DNA of 64,000 bases from Desulforadius tongensis (GCF_016907915.1 NZ_JAFBCW010000006.1:1-64000); one strand, 5' to 3'. Positions 52,310 through 62,646 are shown, counted from the stretch's first letter. The notes: a model not told the origin generated them from the letters alone. Numbers and translations: made by a program.

Positions 52310-53842
52310 ATGCTGGCCATGATTAGCAGTATCGCGCTGCAGGGATTAGAAGGCGTGATTGTCAAAGTGGAAATTGATGTTTCCACCGGGCTGCCGGGGT
52401 TTGACCTGGTGGGGCTGCCCGATGCCGCGGTGCGGGAATCTAAAGAAAGGGTACGGGCAGCTATAAAAAACTCCGGTTTTGAATTTCCGGTAAAACGCAT
52501 TACCGTTAACCTTGCCCCGGCAGATATTCGCAAGGAAGGGCCAATGTACGATTTACCCATTGCCATAGGCATACTGGCCGCCGGCGGTCAAATTGATATT
52601 ACAAGCTGCTCGGAGTATATCTTCATCGGGGAACTGTCACTGGACGGTACCATCAGAGAGGTCAGCGGTTCCCTGCCCGCCGCGCTGGCGGCCCGGGATA
52701 AGGGCTACCAAAAGATGGTTGTCCCCGCAGCCAACGCCGGTGAAGCAGCACTGGTGCAGGGGATTGACATATACCCGGCAGGAAGTTTAAATAAACTGGT
52801 GGCGGCTTTAAAAGGTGAGGAAGAACTTACCGTCCACAGGGTGGAGGCCCAAAAGCTGCTGGCCGGCAGCTCCCGGCCGCTGCCGGACTTTGCCGATGTT
52901 AAAGGGCAAATGGCCGTCAAGCGGGCACTGGAAGTATCCGCCGCCGGCGGTCACAACATTTTAATGGTGGGCAGCCCCGGTTCCGGCAAAACCATGCTGG
53001 CCCGCCGCCTGCCCGGTATACTGCCCGGCCTCACCTTTGAAGAAGCGGTAGAAGTAACCAAGATACACAGCCTGGCGGGCCGGTTGAAACCCCATCAAGC
53101 CCTGGTTACCGAGCGTCCCTTTCGCGCCCCTCATCATTCCGCTTCGGCAGCCAGCTTGATCGGCGGCGGCCGAATTCCCCGGCCGGGTGAAGTCAGCCTG
53201 GCCCATCACGGCATACTTTTCCTAGATGAAATTTTAGAGTTCCGCAAGGATGTACTGGAGTCACTGCGCCAGCCGCTGGAAGACGGCATCGTTTCCATCA
53301 CCAGGGTGCAGTCTTCACTGACCTATCCCGCCCAAATAATGCTGGTGGCCAGTGCCAATCCCTGTCCGTGCGGCTTTTACGGTGACAGCACCAGGGAATG
53401 TACCTGCACTCCCCATCAAATACGGCGCTACCTGCGCCGCTTATCCGGACCGCTGTTAGACCGCATTGATATACACATTGAGGTATCCCGGGTGGAGTAC
53501 AGCGATTTGGAAAATGCCCCACCGGGAGAACCCTCTGCCGTTATAAAAGCCAGGGTGGAACAGGCCAGGAACATTCAGCGGCAGCGGTTTTCTAAAAATA
53601 AAGCTGTATCCTGCAATGCCCAGATGCCCGGCCCACTGGTACGAAAACACTGCATTACCTCTCCCCGGGCCAGGGAATTATTAAAATCAGCCTTTACCCA
53701 GCTGCAGCTGTCAGCCCGCAGTTACGACAAAATATTAAAAATCGCCAGAACCATCGCCGATTTAGCCGGCCGCGAAACCATTGCCGCAGAACACATGGCC
53801 GAAGCACTGCAGTACCGGCGGCTGGAAGCTAATTTGTTTTAA
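52310..53842 (+). CDS. YifB/ComM-type Mg-chelatase-like ATPase
   Basis: A 510-aa AAA+ protein with an N-terminal Lon-protease-like fold (VEIDVSTGLPGFDLVGLPD), Walker A GSPGSGKTMLARRLPG near residue 222, Walker B GILFLDEI, and the C-terminal Mg-chelatase domain. The ComM relative is a helicase acting in natural transformation. ATG 52310 follows GGAGG. It is downstream of the PAP2 gene. Confidence 0.92.
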   Translation: MLAMISSIALQGLEGVIVKVEIDVSTGLPGFDLVGLPDAAVRESKERVRAAIKNSGFEFPVKRITVNLAPADIRKEGPMYDLPIAIGILAAGGQIDITSCSEYIFIGELSLDGTIREVSGSLPAALAARDKGYQKMVVPAANAGEAALVQGIDIYPAGSLNKLVAALKGEEELTVHRVEAQKLLAGSSRPLPDFADVKGQMAVKRALEVSAAGGHNILMVGSPGSGKTMLARRLPGILPGLTFEEAVEVTKIHSLAGRLKPHQALVTERPFRAPHHSASAASLIGGGRIPRPGEVSLAHHGILFLDEILEFRKDVLESLRQPLEDGIVSITRVQSSLTYPAQIMLVASANPCPCGFYGDSTRECTCTPHQIRRYLRRLSGPLLDRIDIHIEVSRVEYSDLENAPPGEPSAVIKARVEQARNIQRQRFSKNKAVSCNAQMPGPLVRKHCITSPRARELLKSAFTQLQLSARSYDKILKIARTIADLAGRETIAAEHMAEALQYRRLEANLF

Positions 53843-53913
53843 TAAGTATTTGCAGATACGGTTTGGGATAATATTTTATGGGAAAAAATAACTTTCAAAA
53901 GGAGATGATAGCA

Positions 53914-54348
53914 GTGCTTTTAGATCAACTGAAGGATAAAATGAAAGAATCCATGAAAAATAAGGACAAATTCACCCTTACCACGGTGCGTATGGCTATA
54001 AATACACTGCAGCAGAAAGCCAAAGAGCTGAACAGGCCTTTAACTGCAGAAGAAGAAATTGACCTGCTGGTTAAAGAAGTCAAACAAAGGCGGGAGGCTG
54101 TAAAAATGTTTGACCGCCAGGATTTGATAGACCAGTATGAAAGGGAAATTGCCATTTTAGAGCAGTATTTACCGGAACAAATGTCTGAAGAAGAAATCAT
54201 GCGCTTAGTAAGGGAAAAATGCCGGGAATTGGGACTTTCCGGCCCCCGGGATATGGGCAAGGCAATGAAAGAAATTATGCCCTTGGTAAAAGGTAAAGCC
54301 GACGGCAGCAGAGTAAGGGACTGCGTTAGTAAAGTTTTAAATGAATAA
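53914..54348 (+). CDS. YqeY-like protein
   Basis: A 144-aa GatB/YqeY-domain protein (LLDQLKDKMKESMKNKD, LEQYLPEQMSEEEIM). The domain resembles the tRNA-binding tail of GatB, but the free protein has no settled role. GTG 53914 after AGGAGAT is preferred to an ATG 12 codons upstream. Confidence 0.88.
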   Translation: MLLDQLKDKMKESMKNKDKFTLTTVRMAINTLQQKAKELNRPLTAEEEIDLLVKEVKQRREAVKMFDRQDLIDQYEREIAILEQYLPEQMSEEEIMRLVREKCRELGLSGPRDMGKAMKEIMPLVKGKADGSRVRDCVSKVLNE

Positions 54349-54357
54349 ATTATAATA

Positions 54358-54388
54358 AAGCCGGCCTTTAACAGAGCCGGCTTTTAAA
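54358..54388. terminator. Bidirectional terminator
   Basis: AAAGCCGGC and GCCGGCTTT around a loop with A- and T-runs outside, between convergent yqeY-like and yraN. It overlaps the last codons of yraN. Confidence 0.75.
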
Positions 54389-54746
54389 ATGCGTTTTTAA
54401 TATACTCAATATTTTCCACCTTCCCCTTCAGGTCCATTTTCACGGCCACAACATCAAAGCGGCAGTCCGCATCACTTAATTCATTAACCGCCATATAATA
54501 TTGAGCTGCTCTGCGCACTTTGGCCGCTTTTTGCGGGCCGATGGATTCCTGGGGTAAACCGTAACCGCCGGTACGCCGGGAACGGACCTCTACAAATACC
54601 AATGTACCGCCGTCTTCGGCAATGATATCTATTTCCCCCAACCGGCAGCGGTAGTTGCGGCATCTTACCCGCATTCCCCTCCGACGCACTGCGGCCACCG
54701 CCTTATCCTCGCCCATTTTCCCGGTATCCCGGCGAAAAAAAGTCAT
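54384..54746 (-). CDS. yraN: YraN/UPF0102 endonuclease-like protein
   Basis: A 120-aa UPF0102 protein with [40 protein letters not shown] (Holliday-junction-resolvase-like catalytic core), and FDVVAV. The function is unproven. Its first two thirds and upstream region recur in damaged form at 57421-57689. Confidence 0.92.
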   Translation of the reverse strand: MTFFRRDTGKMGEDKAVAAVRRRGMRVRCRNYRCRLGEIDIIAEDGGTLVFVEVRSRRTGGYGLPQESIGPQKAAKVRRAAQYYMAVNELSDADCRFDVVAVKMDLKGKVENIEYIKNAF

Positions 54747-54825
54747 ACCTAATTACACCCCAAAATAATTTTCTTTGATTATACAACAAAAAAGGGCCCG
54801 GAAGAGCAGACCCTTTTGAAAAAGC
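54556..54825. repeat. Direct repeat, intact copy (yraN 5' region)
   Basis: About 270 bp comprising the yraN start, its upstream region and a hairpin (54794-54821). It is nearly identical to 57421-57689. The two copies flank the chemoreceptor gene and a transposase remnant. Confidence 0.8.
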
Positions 54826-54827
54826 GG

Positions 54828-54968
54828 ATGAAAAATGTACCTCTTAGGAAAAAGGCAGAGCGCCGGCGTATACGTACAGTGATACAGAACCTAATAACAC
54901 TGGCATCAAGATTAATTTCCCATGCCCGGACAAAGAGGCTGCGATTTGGAAAACCCAACAACATTTAG
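54828..54968 (+). pseudogene. Transposase C-terminal remnant
   Basis: A 46-codon frame reads ERRRIRTVIQNLITLASRL, then ISHARTKRLRFGK, typical of the C-terminus of DDE transposases (IS4/IS1380-like pattern of hydrophobic helix then HAR...LRFG). Only the tail is left. It starts where the first direct repeat ends, pointing to IS-driven rearrangement. Confidence 0.45.
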
Positions 54969-55244
54969 GGAAATTTACATGGCTATCTTGAGAAATATAA
55001 ACCACAACCAAAATGCTGTAAAACACCTATACATAATAGGTTATATCTGGGTGGATGGAAGTCTAAAGATACATCACGGATTCAGGTAAAACGTATTTTT
55101 AGTTAATTTATGTCGCGTTGACGACAAAATATCAAAAGTTGATATGTTAAAATTTCTTAAATAAGAAATAAGAAAAATGTTATTTATTGTCTAAATTAGA
55201 AGTCTGCTAAAAACATTATCAAACATTAAAGGGTGGAGGGAACT
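54969..55244. other. Upstream region of chemoreceptor gene
   Basis: AT-rich, no gene seen. TTGACG at about 55118, 17 bp, then GATATG is a possible weak promoter. Confidence 0.3.
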
Positions 55245-57104
55245 ATGAAAATTAAACACAAGGTTCTTGTGCCGGTATTTGTACTGATGGTGATGGTGCT
55301 CGGAGGCCTAGTATATTACAACTATCAAAAAACAAAAGCATCTATTTTAAAAAATGAAAGCCAGTACTATAACCTAGTAGAAAAGATAGTAAATAATGCA
55401 GTGGCTTCCCAAATTTCTAAAGCCAGGTCTGGGGTGATTCCCATTGCAGAAAATCCAGCGGTTCAAAAGGCTTTTGCCGAACGAGATCGTGAACAATTAG
55501 CTATCTTAGTAAAGCCCATTTATGATAAACTGAGCAAAGAAGGAGTTTCTCAACTGCAGTTTCACCTGCCGCCTGCCAGATCCTTTTACCGGGCACATAA
55601 ACCAGAAAAGTACGGTGATGATTTGTCAAGTTTTCGCAGGACTGTAGTTGCATGCAATAAGGAGAAAAAAATAGTTCAGGGGTTGGAAGAAGGAGTAGCC
55701 GGATTTGGATTTAGGGTAGTTGTTCCGGCAACCTATCAGAACAGGCATATTGGCAGTGTAGAGGTAGGCAGCAGTTTTGGCACCAGTTTTGCTCAAAATT
55801 TAAAAAAGAATATACCCGGTGAGTTCTTTATTTACAAATACAGCAGCAAAATTAGCGAAGGACCAGGAGAACTTCTGGGGGGGACTATAAAAAATGACAA
55901 TCTGCCAGTAGACTTAAATTTAACCAAGCAGGCCTTGGATCAGGGAAAAATGAAATTTTTTAACACTCCTGATGAAAAAACTGCCGTTTTAATTATTCCC
56001 ATTAAAGATTATTCAAATAAAGTTATTGGCTATATTAAGGGCGGTATATCCCGGGAAGAACATGTACAAAGGCTTAATGGCCTGCTGATTTCAGGAATTG
56101 TTTCACTTGTACTGGGAGCGCTGGCTGCAGCTCTAATGCTGCAGTTTATACTGAGCGTAGTCTTAAAACCGGTAAGCGGGCTGGTAACAGCAAGCAGCAT
56201 TATAGCCAGTGGTGACCTTACTAAAGACATTGAGGCTGCCACCAATGATGAGATGGGCAAACTTACAGAGTCATTCAATCTGATGCAGAACCATCTTCGC
56301 AATTTTGTACGACAGGTTGCAGATAAGTCCGCTGATGTATATAAGTCCGTCAAGCAGCTGCAGTCAGTGGCAGAAGAAACCACTGCCCAGGCAAATGAAA
56401 ATGCCAAAATTTTAAACGATATGACGTATACAGTGGAAAAAGTCAGCAGCAGCCTAGAAAACATATTTTCTGCTTCCAGCAGTGCTGACCGCAATGCCAA
56501 GGAAGGGGCAGAAGATATAAATAAAATTGAGATGCAGATGAATGAGATCTTTAATACATCACAAAAAGTTTCTAAAGTAATTAATGACTTAAAAAATAAA
56601 ACCTCTCAAATTGATCAAATAGTGGAGTTAATTACCAGTATAGCCGATCAAACTAACCTGCTGGCTCTTAATGCAGCTATAGAGGCTGCTAGGGCTGGAG
56701 ACCAGGGGCGCGGTTTTGCCGTGGTGGCAGAGGACGTAAGAAAGCTGGCTGAGCAGTCTTCAGCGGCAGCCAAGAAAATAAAAGAAATTGTTATAGATAT
56801 ACAGGCTGAATCACAAAAAGCTATAGAAAGAAGGGCAGAGGGCGCACGGCAGGTCGAAGAGGGAGTAAAAATTGTTGAAGAAGTAAAAGGCAGATTTGAA
56901 AGCATAATAAAGGAAGCTTACAATCTGACGGAACGGATACATGAAGTTGCTGCGGCAGCTCAGCAGGTTACTTCAGGAATACAAAGTGTATCAGCTTCCA
57001 CACAAGAGCAGACTGCAACCATGGAGGAGGTAACGACCGCTGCCGAGGCGTTAAACGGCATATGTTATGAGCTGAATGCGCTGGTCCGTAAATTTAAAAT
57101 ATAA
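55245..57104 (+). CDS. Methyl-accepting chemotaxis protein with Cache-type sensor
   Basis: A 619-aa receptor. Order: membrane helix (7-27), extracytoplasmic Cache-like domain (about 30-270, [20 protein letters not shown]), second membrane helix (about 282-305), HAMP ([19 protein letters not shown]), then a long coiled-coil signalling domain with the conserved tip [20 protein letters not shown]. The domain with the Ser-Phe-His-Lys pattern FHLPPARSF...HKP resembles sCache sensors of small ligands. ATG 55245 follows GGAGGG. The gene lies between two copies of the yraN 5' region, so it probably arrived by insertion. Confidence 0.92.
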   Translation: MKIKHKVLVPVFVLMVMVLGGLVYYNYQKTKASILKNESQYYNLVEKIVNNAVASQISKARSGVIPIAENPAVQKAFAERDREQLAILVKPIYDKLSKEGVSQLQFHLPPARSFYRAHKPEKYGDDLSSFRRTVVACNKEKKIVQGLEEGVAGFGFRVVVPATYQNRHIGSVEVGSSFGTSFAQNLKKNIPGEFFIYKYSSKISEGPGELLGGTIKNDNLPVDLNLTKQALDQGKMKFFNTPDEKTAVLIIPIKDYSNKVIGYIKGGISREEHVQRLNGLLISGIVSLVLGALAAALMLQFILSVVLKPVSGLVTASSIIASGDLTKDIEAATNDEMGKLTESFNLMQNHLRNFVRQVADKSADVYKSVKQLQSVAEETTAQANENAKILNDMTYTVEKVSSSLENIFSASSSADRNAKEGAEDINKIEMQMNEIFNTSQKVSKVINDLKNKTSQIDQIVELITSIADQTNLLALNAAIEAARAGDQGRGFAVVAEDVRKLAEQSSAAAKKIKEIVIDIQAESQKAIERRAEGARQVEEGVKIVEEVKGRFESIIKEAYNLTERIHEVAAAAQQVTSGIQSVSASTQEQTATMEEVTTAAEALNGICYELNALVRKFKI

Positions 57105-57130
57105 CGCCTACCAACTAATTATAACCTATC

Positions 57131-57163
57131 TGGGTTCAAGATTAATTCTTGAACCCATTTTTT
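57131..57163 (+). terminator. Intrinsic terminator of chemoreceptor gene
   Basis: GGGTTCAAGA TTAAT TCTTGAACCC followed by ATTTTTTTAT. Confidence 0.88.
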
Positions 57164-57176
57164 TATACTATTAAAA

Positions 57177-57420
57177 AGTATAGTTTTGACCCAGCTCAGG
57201 ATTATTATTATTATTTGCCAGCTTTCGGGCTTTCCCATTTATGGCAAGGTTACCCACACGGTAGGCCAACACCGGTTCGCTTTCGCTATGTTCCAAGTTC
57301 CCCCTTCAGCGCACCAATAGACCCCGCCGTTACCAGTGACGCCCCTGCTTACAGGTTGTCTTCCCGCTGGTTAGGCAACAGGGTTTCTTTCAACCCATCG
57401 GCTCGGCAGACATGCCGGGC
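57177..57420 (-). other. Possible group II intron domain I remnant
   Basis: Noncoding sequence that on the minus strand contains GAGCCGATGGGTTGAAAG, CACTGGTAACGGCGGGGTC and ACATAGCGAAAGCGAACCGG. These resemble the 5' structured domain of bacterial group II introns as I remember them. No reverse transcriptase is present. It ends exactly where the second yraN copy begins. The identification is from memory only. Confidence 0.35.
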
Positions 57421-57610
57421 AAACCGTAACCGCCGGTACGCCGGGAACGGACCTCTACAAATACCAATGTACCGCCGTCTTCGGCAATGATATCTATTTC
57501 CCCCAACCGGCAGCGGTAGTTGCGGCATTTTACCCGCATTCCATCCGACGCACTGCAGCCACCGCCTTATCCTCGCCCATTTTCCCGGTATCCCGGCGAA
57601 AAAAAGTCAT
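57421..57610 (-). pseudogene. Truncated, frameshifted yraN copy
   Basis: It encodes the first part of YraN ([19 protein letters not shown]) from ATG 57610. It differs from 54556-54746 by a few bases, including a one-base loss (CCCCTCC to CCATCC) that shifts the frame near codon 23. The 3' third is missing. Confidence 0.85.
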
Positions 57611-57654
57611 ATTTATTACACCTCAAAATCAAGTTTCTTTGATTATACAACAAA

Positions 57655-57686
57655 AAAGGATCCGGAAGACCGGACCCTTTTGAAAG
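57655..57686 (-). terminator. Terminator of the nuo operon
   Basis: Minus strand AAAAGGGTCCGG TCTT CCGGATCC TTTTTT, nine bases after the nuoN stop. It belongs to the direct repeat, so a sister copy lies at 54786-54822. Confidence 0.75.
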
Positions 57687-57694
57687 AGCAGATT

Positions 57695-59122
57695 TTAGTG
57701 TAAAAAGAACGTACCGGCGGCAGTGTTTACCACTTCTGAAAGGGGACCGGGGTAAATGCCAATGACCATGGTCCCTATCATGGCCACCAGCAGTACCACC
57801 GCAACGGCACCGGAAACTTCTATGGGAGTATTTTCCTTTGGATCATCCCGGTACATAACCAGGCATACCCGCAGGTAATAGTATACAGATATCATAGACA
57901 TGATTAAACCCAAAAGCGCCAGCCAAAAGTAGCCGGAAATGATGGTTTTAAAGAGGTAGAACTTGCCTACAAAGCCGGCCAGCGGTGGAATACCGGCCAT
58001 GGAAAGCATGCTGATAGTCAGCACCGCGGCCAGCAGCGGCGCCCGCTGGGCCAAGCCGGCATAATCGGCAATTTCCTCACTTTTAATTTTATTATATACC
58101 GCTGCCACCACCACAAAGGCACCCATGGTGGCAAAGACATACAGGAAGGAGTAAAACATCACCCCTTTGATGCCGGATTCATTTGCAGCCACCAACCCCA
58201 CCAGAATGTAGCCGGCCTGGGCAATGCTGGAGTAAGCCAGCATCCGTTTAATGTTGGTCTGGGGAATGGCCAGCAGGTTGCCTATTACCATGGTCAATGC
58301 CGCCAGCACCGCCACCGGCATAATCCAGGTGCCTGCCATGCCGGCCAATCCCGCCACAAAAAGGCGCAGCAAAACAGCAAAGGAAGCCGCCTTGGAACCC
58401 ACCGCCAAAAAGGCGGTAACCGGGGTGGGAGCACCATGGTATATATCCGGTGCCCACATGTGGAAGGGAACCACCGATACCTTGAACCCCAAACCTGCCA
58501 CCAGCAGTACCAAAGCAAAAATCAGCACCGGAGATATGCTGCCTGCAGCAACCAGCCGGGCGATGTCATAAATCATAATGGTACCGGTCATGCCGTACAC
58601 CAGTGACAGCCCGTACAGCAGCGCCGCCGATGATAAACCGGCCAGCACCAGGTACTTCATCCCCGCCTCCACCGCTTTGCCGTCCCTTTTGTTGACGGCC
58701 ACCAATATAATGAAGGCTATGGTCATTAACTCCAAGCCGAGATACAGCGTGATAAAATCCCCCGCCGATGCCATCACACACATACCCAGGGCTGCAAATA
58801 CAATCATGGCATAGTATTCGCCGTGCACGCCCATGTTTCGCACGTACTGGGTACAGCCTAAAGTAACCAGCACTGCAGCGCTTAAACAGAGAATTTTAAA
58901 GAAAGCAGCATACTTATCCACCACAAACATGCCGTCAAACAGTGTTCCCTGGGTATTCCACAGTACCATGGCCGCAGCCAGAGCACCCAAAAAACCCATC
59001 ACCGTCAGCGGGCCCAGTCCCTTCTGTTTGTTTTCCGGTGCTATCAAGCCCAGTACCAGCACGATCAGTCCCAGGGCCGCCACTATCATTTCTATGGTTA
59101 GTAAACGGTAATCAAACGGCAT
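57695..59122 (-). CDS. nuoN: NADH-quinone oxidoreductase subunit N
   Basis: A 475-aa antiporter-like membrane subunit of complex I with about 14 helices. It shows the charged residues expected for proton channels (YLGLELMTIAF, KVSVVPFHMWAPDIY, KRMLAYSSIAQAGY). ATG 59122 overlaps nothing but directly follows the nuoM stop. It is the last gene of the operon. Confidence 0.95.
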   Translation of the reverse strand: MPFDYRLLTIEMIVAALGLIVLVLGLIAPENKQKGLGPLTVMGFLGALAAAMVLWNTQGTLFDGMFVVDKYAAFFKILCLSAAVLVTLGCTQYVRNMGVHGEYYAMIVFAALGMCVMASAGDFITLYLGLELMTIAFIILVAVNKRDGKAVEAGMKYLVLAGLSSAALLYGLSLVYGMTGTIMIYDIARLVAAGSISPVLIFALVLLVAGLGFKVSVVPFHMWAPDIYHGAPTPVTAFLAVGSKAASFAVLLRLFVAGLAGMAGTWIMPVAVLAALTMVIGNLLAIPQTNIKRMLAYSSIAQAGYILVGLVAANESGIKGVMFYSFLYVFATMGAFVVVAAVYNKIKSEEIADYAGLAQRAPLLAAVLTISMLSMAGIPPLAGFVGKFYLFKTIISGYFWLALLGLIMSMISVYYYLRVCLVMYRDDPKENTPIEVSGAVAVVLLVAMIGTMVIGIYPGPLSEVVNTAAGTFFLH

Positions 59123-60643
59123 CTAGTATTTCCCCCCAATCTGAACGGCAGCGGGCAAATAATCGGCAATATGGGCCATAATCGGTTCCACACCGCTGTT
59201 AATCACGTCAAACAGCAGCGCCGGCAATAAGCCCCCTACCACCAGTACGGTACCCAACACCACCAGCGGCACCATTTCCGGGCCCTGAATATCTTTCAGG
59301 TGATTGTATTCCTCACGGGGCGGGCCAAACAGCGTGTTAGCCCCGGCCCGGAGTACGTACAAAGCGGTGATGATAATACCGGCAATGGCCACCACCGCCA
59401 GCAGGCCAAACCGTTCAAAGGAACCCACAAAGATAGTGAATTCGGGAATAAAGCTTACCAGGCCCGGTAATCCCAATGAAGCCATGGCCGCCATCATAAA
59501 TCCTACTGCCAGGCGGGGTACCTGGCGGGCCAGGCCCCCCAGGTCCGGTATCCAGCGGGTGTGGGTTTTTTCATAGATAAAGCCGATCATGGAAAAGAAC
59601 AGTGCCGCCATTACACCGTGGGCAAACATGTTGGCCACCGCCCCGTTTATGCCGACCACGCTGAGCGCCGCCACACCCAGCAGTACATATCCCATGTGAC
59701 TAACCGAGGAGTAACCAACCACATACTTCAAGTCTTTCTGTGCCAGCGCCCCCATGGCGGCATAGGCACACCCGATCACACCCAGTACGGCAATAAACGG
59801 TGCCCAATATGCCGCCCCCGCGGGCATTACGTAAACCGCAAAGCGAATTAAACCGTAACCACCGATCTTCTTCAATATACCGGCATGAATCATGGAAACT
59901 GCAGTGGGCGCCCCGGCGTAACCGTCGGGGGACCAGCTGTGAAACGGCCACATGGAAAGCAGTGAGCCAAAACCTATCAGCATTAACAGGAACATGTATA
60001 TTTGAAACTGTTCCGGAAAGGCCACCTGGCCCAACCCCTTAAAGCTCATGTCCGGTGTTCCGGTTATCTGCACCGACTTTACAAAGGTAGCGATTACCGC
60101 TGCCAGCAGGAATGCCGATCCAATCAACAGGTAAATGGTCAGTTTCATGCCGGCATATTCCTTAGTTACTCTCTTGGAACTGCCCCAGATAATTACCATA
60201 AGGTAAATGGGGATGACCACCACTTCATAGAACAACAGGAAAATAAATACATCCTGAGCGATAAAGGTTCCCATCACCCCGGCAATCAGTATCAGCAGCA
60301 GCACAAAAAACTCTTTAGTGCGGTTTTTAATGTTCCAGGAGGCAAATACCGCCGAAAAGCCAATCAGGTTTGTGAGCAGCAGCATGGGCAGTGACAAGCC
60401 GTCAACACCCATGAAATAGGTTACGCCCAGGTCTTTAATCCAGGGCACCCGTTCCACAAACTGCAAACCGCCCAGTTCTTTATTATAAGCAAAGTACACG
60501 TACAAACTGATGGCCAGGGATACGAAAGTACCCGCAGCCGCCACCCATTTGTGCAGCTTATCTTCATCTTTGGGTAAGAAAACCAGGATTAAAGCCGCAG
60601 CCAACGGGGCCAGCAGGCAAGCAGTTAATACCGGAAAACCCAT
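59123..60643 (-). CDS. nuoM: NADH-quinone oxidoreductase subunit M
   Basis: A 506-aa antiporter-like complex I subunit. FYEVVVIPIYLMVIIWG, FHSWSPDGYAGAPTAVSMIHAG and LKYVVGYSSVSHMGYVLLG are diagnostic. Its ATG overlaps the nuoL stop by one base (TAATG). Confidence 0.95.
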   Translation of the reverse strand: MGFPVLTACLLAPLAAALILVFLPKDEDKLHKWVAAAGTFVSLAISLYVYFAYNKELGGLQFVERVPWIKDLGVTYFMGVDGLSLPMLLLTNLIGFSAVFASWNIKNRTKEFFVLLLILIAGVMGTFIAQDVFIFLLFYEVVVIPIYLMVIIWGSSKRVTKEYAGMKLTIYLLIGSAFLLAAVIATFVKSVQITGTPDMSFKGLGQVAFPEQFQIYMFLLMLIGFGSLLSMWPFHSWSPDGYAGAPTAVSMIHAGILKKIGGYGLIRFAVYVMPAGAAYWAPFIAVLGVIGCAYAAMGALAQKDLKYVVGYSSVSHMGYVLLGVAALSVVGINGAVANMFAHGVMAALFFSMIGFIYEKTHTRWIPDLGGLARQVPRLAVGFMMAAMASLGLPGLVSFIPEFTIFVGSFERFGLLAVVAIAGIIITALYVLRAGANTLFGPPREEYNHLKDIQGPEMVPLVVLGTVLVVGGLLPALLFDVINSGVEPIMAHIADYLPAAVQIGGKY

Positions 60644-62559
60644 TATTTAGCACCTCCCATCACCAGGGCGGTTGAGGATGAATCGGTAAAGGCCAGGGCC
60701 ACAGTGATTACCAGTACAGCCAGGAAAAACACCAGAGCATAGGTCTGCATTTTACCGGTCTGCACGCAGCGCAGATTTTGGCCCAAACCCTTGGTAACGG
60801 CACCGACCCCGTTTACTATCCCGTCCACAACATAAATATCAAACAGGTAGGTCATACGGGCACTGCCGTCTACAATTTTACGGTTAAACCAGAGGTACAG
60901 TTCGTCCACATAATATTTGTTATAGATCAGTTTGTAAACCGGCCGGAACATTCCGGCCAGCGCCCTGGCGTTGGCTTTATCTTTATCCTTTAGGTACAGC
61001 AGGTAAGCCAAACCAATACCTGCCGCCGCCAGGGCTGTGGAAATGAGCATGATGGGAATGTTCGGTTCCCCGTGATGCGGGTGGCCGAAGAAAATCCAAT
61101 TCTGCCAAAGGGGATTACCGGGCGTACCTATTAAACCGGCCGCAGTGGCCATAACCGCCAGCACCAAAAGCGGCCCGGTCATACTCCCCGGCGACTCGTG
61201 GGGATGATTTTCCGGTTTCTCTGCTCCAAAAAAGGCCAGGAAAATCATCCGCCAGATGTAGAAGGCCGTTAGAAAAGCAGTGCAGGAAGCCAGCGCGAAT
61301 AATACATAATGTCCTTCCAAAAAGGTGGCCAGTAAAATCTCATCCTTGGACCAAAAACCGGCAAAGGGTGGAATGCCGGCAATGGCCAGTCCGCCAACCA
61401 CAAAGGTCCACCCGGTAACGGGCATTTTTTTAATTAAACCGCCCATTTCCCATACGTCTGCCTTGTGGTGCAGGGCATGCAGCACAGAGCCCGCCCCCAA
61501 AAACATCAACGCTTTAAAGAAGGCGTGGGTCCAAAGGTGGAAAAACGATGCGGTGAGACTGCCCACTCCCAGGGCCAGCATCATGTAACCCAACTGGCTG
61601 ACGGTGGAATATGCCAGTATGCGCTTGATTTCCCGCTGGGTAATGGCAATGGTGGCCGCAAAAAAGGCGGTAAAGGCACCGGTTACAGCAACCAGGTGCA
61701 TAGCTGGTTCCACTTCAGTAAACAAAAACATGGTTCGGCCCACCAGGTATACACCGGCCACCACCATGGTGGCAGCGTGAATTAACGCCGAAACCGGGGT
61801 GGGTCCTTCCATGGCGTCCGGCAGCCACACATGCAGCGGAAATTGACCGGATTTACCAACGGGACCGATAAACACCAGCACTGCAATCAACGTCATCATA
61901 CCGGCAGTGGTATAATTTTCAAAATGGGGCATTATTTCAGACAGCTCATCCAGGTTCAGCGTGCCAAAGATAATTTGAATGGCCAGCATACCTAAAAGCA
62001 GGGCAAAATCTGCCACCCGGCAGGTAATAAAGGCCTTTTTAGCCGCTTCCCTGGCTGAAATTTTATGGCTGTAAAATCCAATTAACAGGTATGAACAAAG
62101 ACCTACCAGCTCCCAGAATATAAACATCTGCAGCAAATTGCTGGATAATATTAAACCCAGCATTGCCGCCGCAAATAATGACAGGTAGGAAAAGAATACC
62201 GGATAACCGGGATCGCCTTTCATGTATCCTGTGGAGTAAATTTGCACCAGTGACGCCACCATGGTAACCATGAATATCATCATGGCCGATGACGGATCTA
62301 AATAAATGCCGACATCCACGTTCAGCCCCTGCATTCCAAACCAGTGCACATCATAAATCAGCGGCCGGTGCTGGAAATGATTATCGGTGAATACACCGTA
62401 AGCAGCCAGTGCCGCCAGCGCAAAGGAACCCAGCATACAGGCAATGGAAACGGCGGCGCTGAGTTTTGGCCGCGGCCGGGTTATAAATACGATAACCAGG
62501 AATGAAAGGGCGGGCAGCAGAGGTACCAGCCAAGCGTGATGCATTGCAAACTCTACCAT
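60643..62559 (-). CDS. nuoL: NADH-quinone oxidoreductase subunit L
   Basis: A 638-aa subunit, the largest antiporter-like protein, with a C-terminal amphipathic helix region (YLFDIYVVDGIVNG) followed by a final membrane helix. Motifs are FWELVGLCSYLLIGFY, HVWLPDAMEGPTPVSALIHA and YSTVSQLGYMMLALG. ATG 62559 is used; a GTG five codons upstream is possible. Confidence 0.95.
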   Translation of the reverse strand: MVEFAMHHAWLVPLLPALSFLVIVFITRPRPKLSAAVSIACMLGSFALAALAAYGVFTDNHFQHRPLIYDVHWFGMQGLNVDVGIYLDPSSAMMIFMVTMVASLVQIYSTGYMKGDPGYPVFFSYLSLFAAAMLGLILSSNLLQMFIFWELVGLCSYLLIGFYSHKISAREAAKKAFITCRVADFALLLGMLAIQIIFGTLNLDELSEIMPHFENYTTAGMMTLIAVLVFIGPVGKSGQFPLHVWLPDAMEGPTPVSALIHAATMVVAGVYLVGRTMFLFTEVEPAMHLVAVTGAFTAFFAATIAITQREIKRILAYSTVSQLGYMMLALGVGSLTASFFHLWTHAFFKALMFLGAGSVLHALHHKADVWEMGGLIKKMPVTGWTFVVGGLAIAGIPPFAGFWSKDEILLATFLEGHYVLFALASCTAFLTAFYIWRMIFLAFFGAEKPENHPHESPGSMTGPLLVLAVMATAAGLIGTPGNPLWQNWIFFGHPHHGEPNIPIMLISTALAAAGIGLAYLLYLKDKDKANARALAGMFRPVYKLIYNKYYVDELYLWFNRKIVDGSARMTYLFDIYVVDGIVNGVGAVTKGLGQNLRCVQTGKMQTYALVFFLAVLVITVALAFTDSSSTALVMGGAK

Positions 62560-62596
62560 AGTTATATACAGCACCTACCTTTATAAATGGAACTAT

Positions 62597-62629
62597 CCTA
62601 CCCTGAAAAGTGCTACCGTTTTAAAGCCG
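62597..62629. repeat. Short intergenic repeat, diverged copy
   Basis: CCTACCCTGAAAAGTGCTAC resembles the first half of the repeat at 40475 and 43837. Confidence 0.25.
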
Positions 62630-62646
62630 TTAGTTTTTACTCCCAG

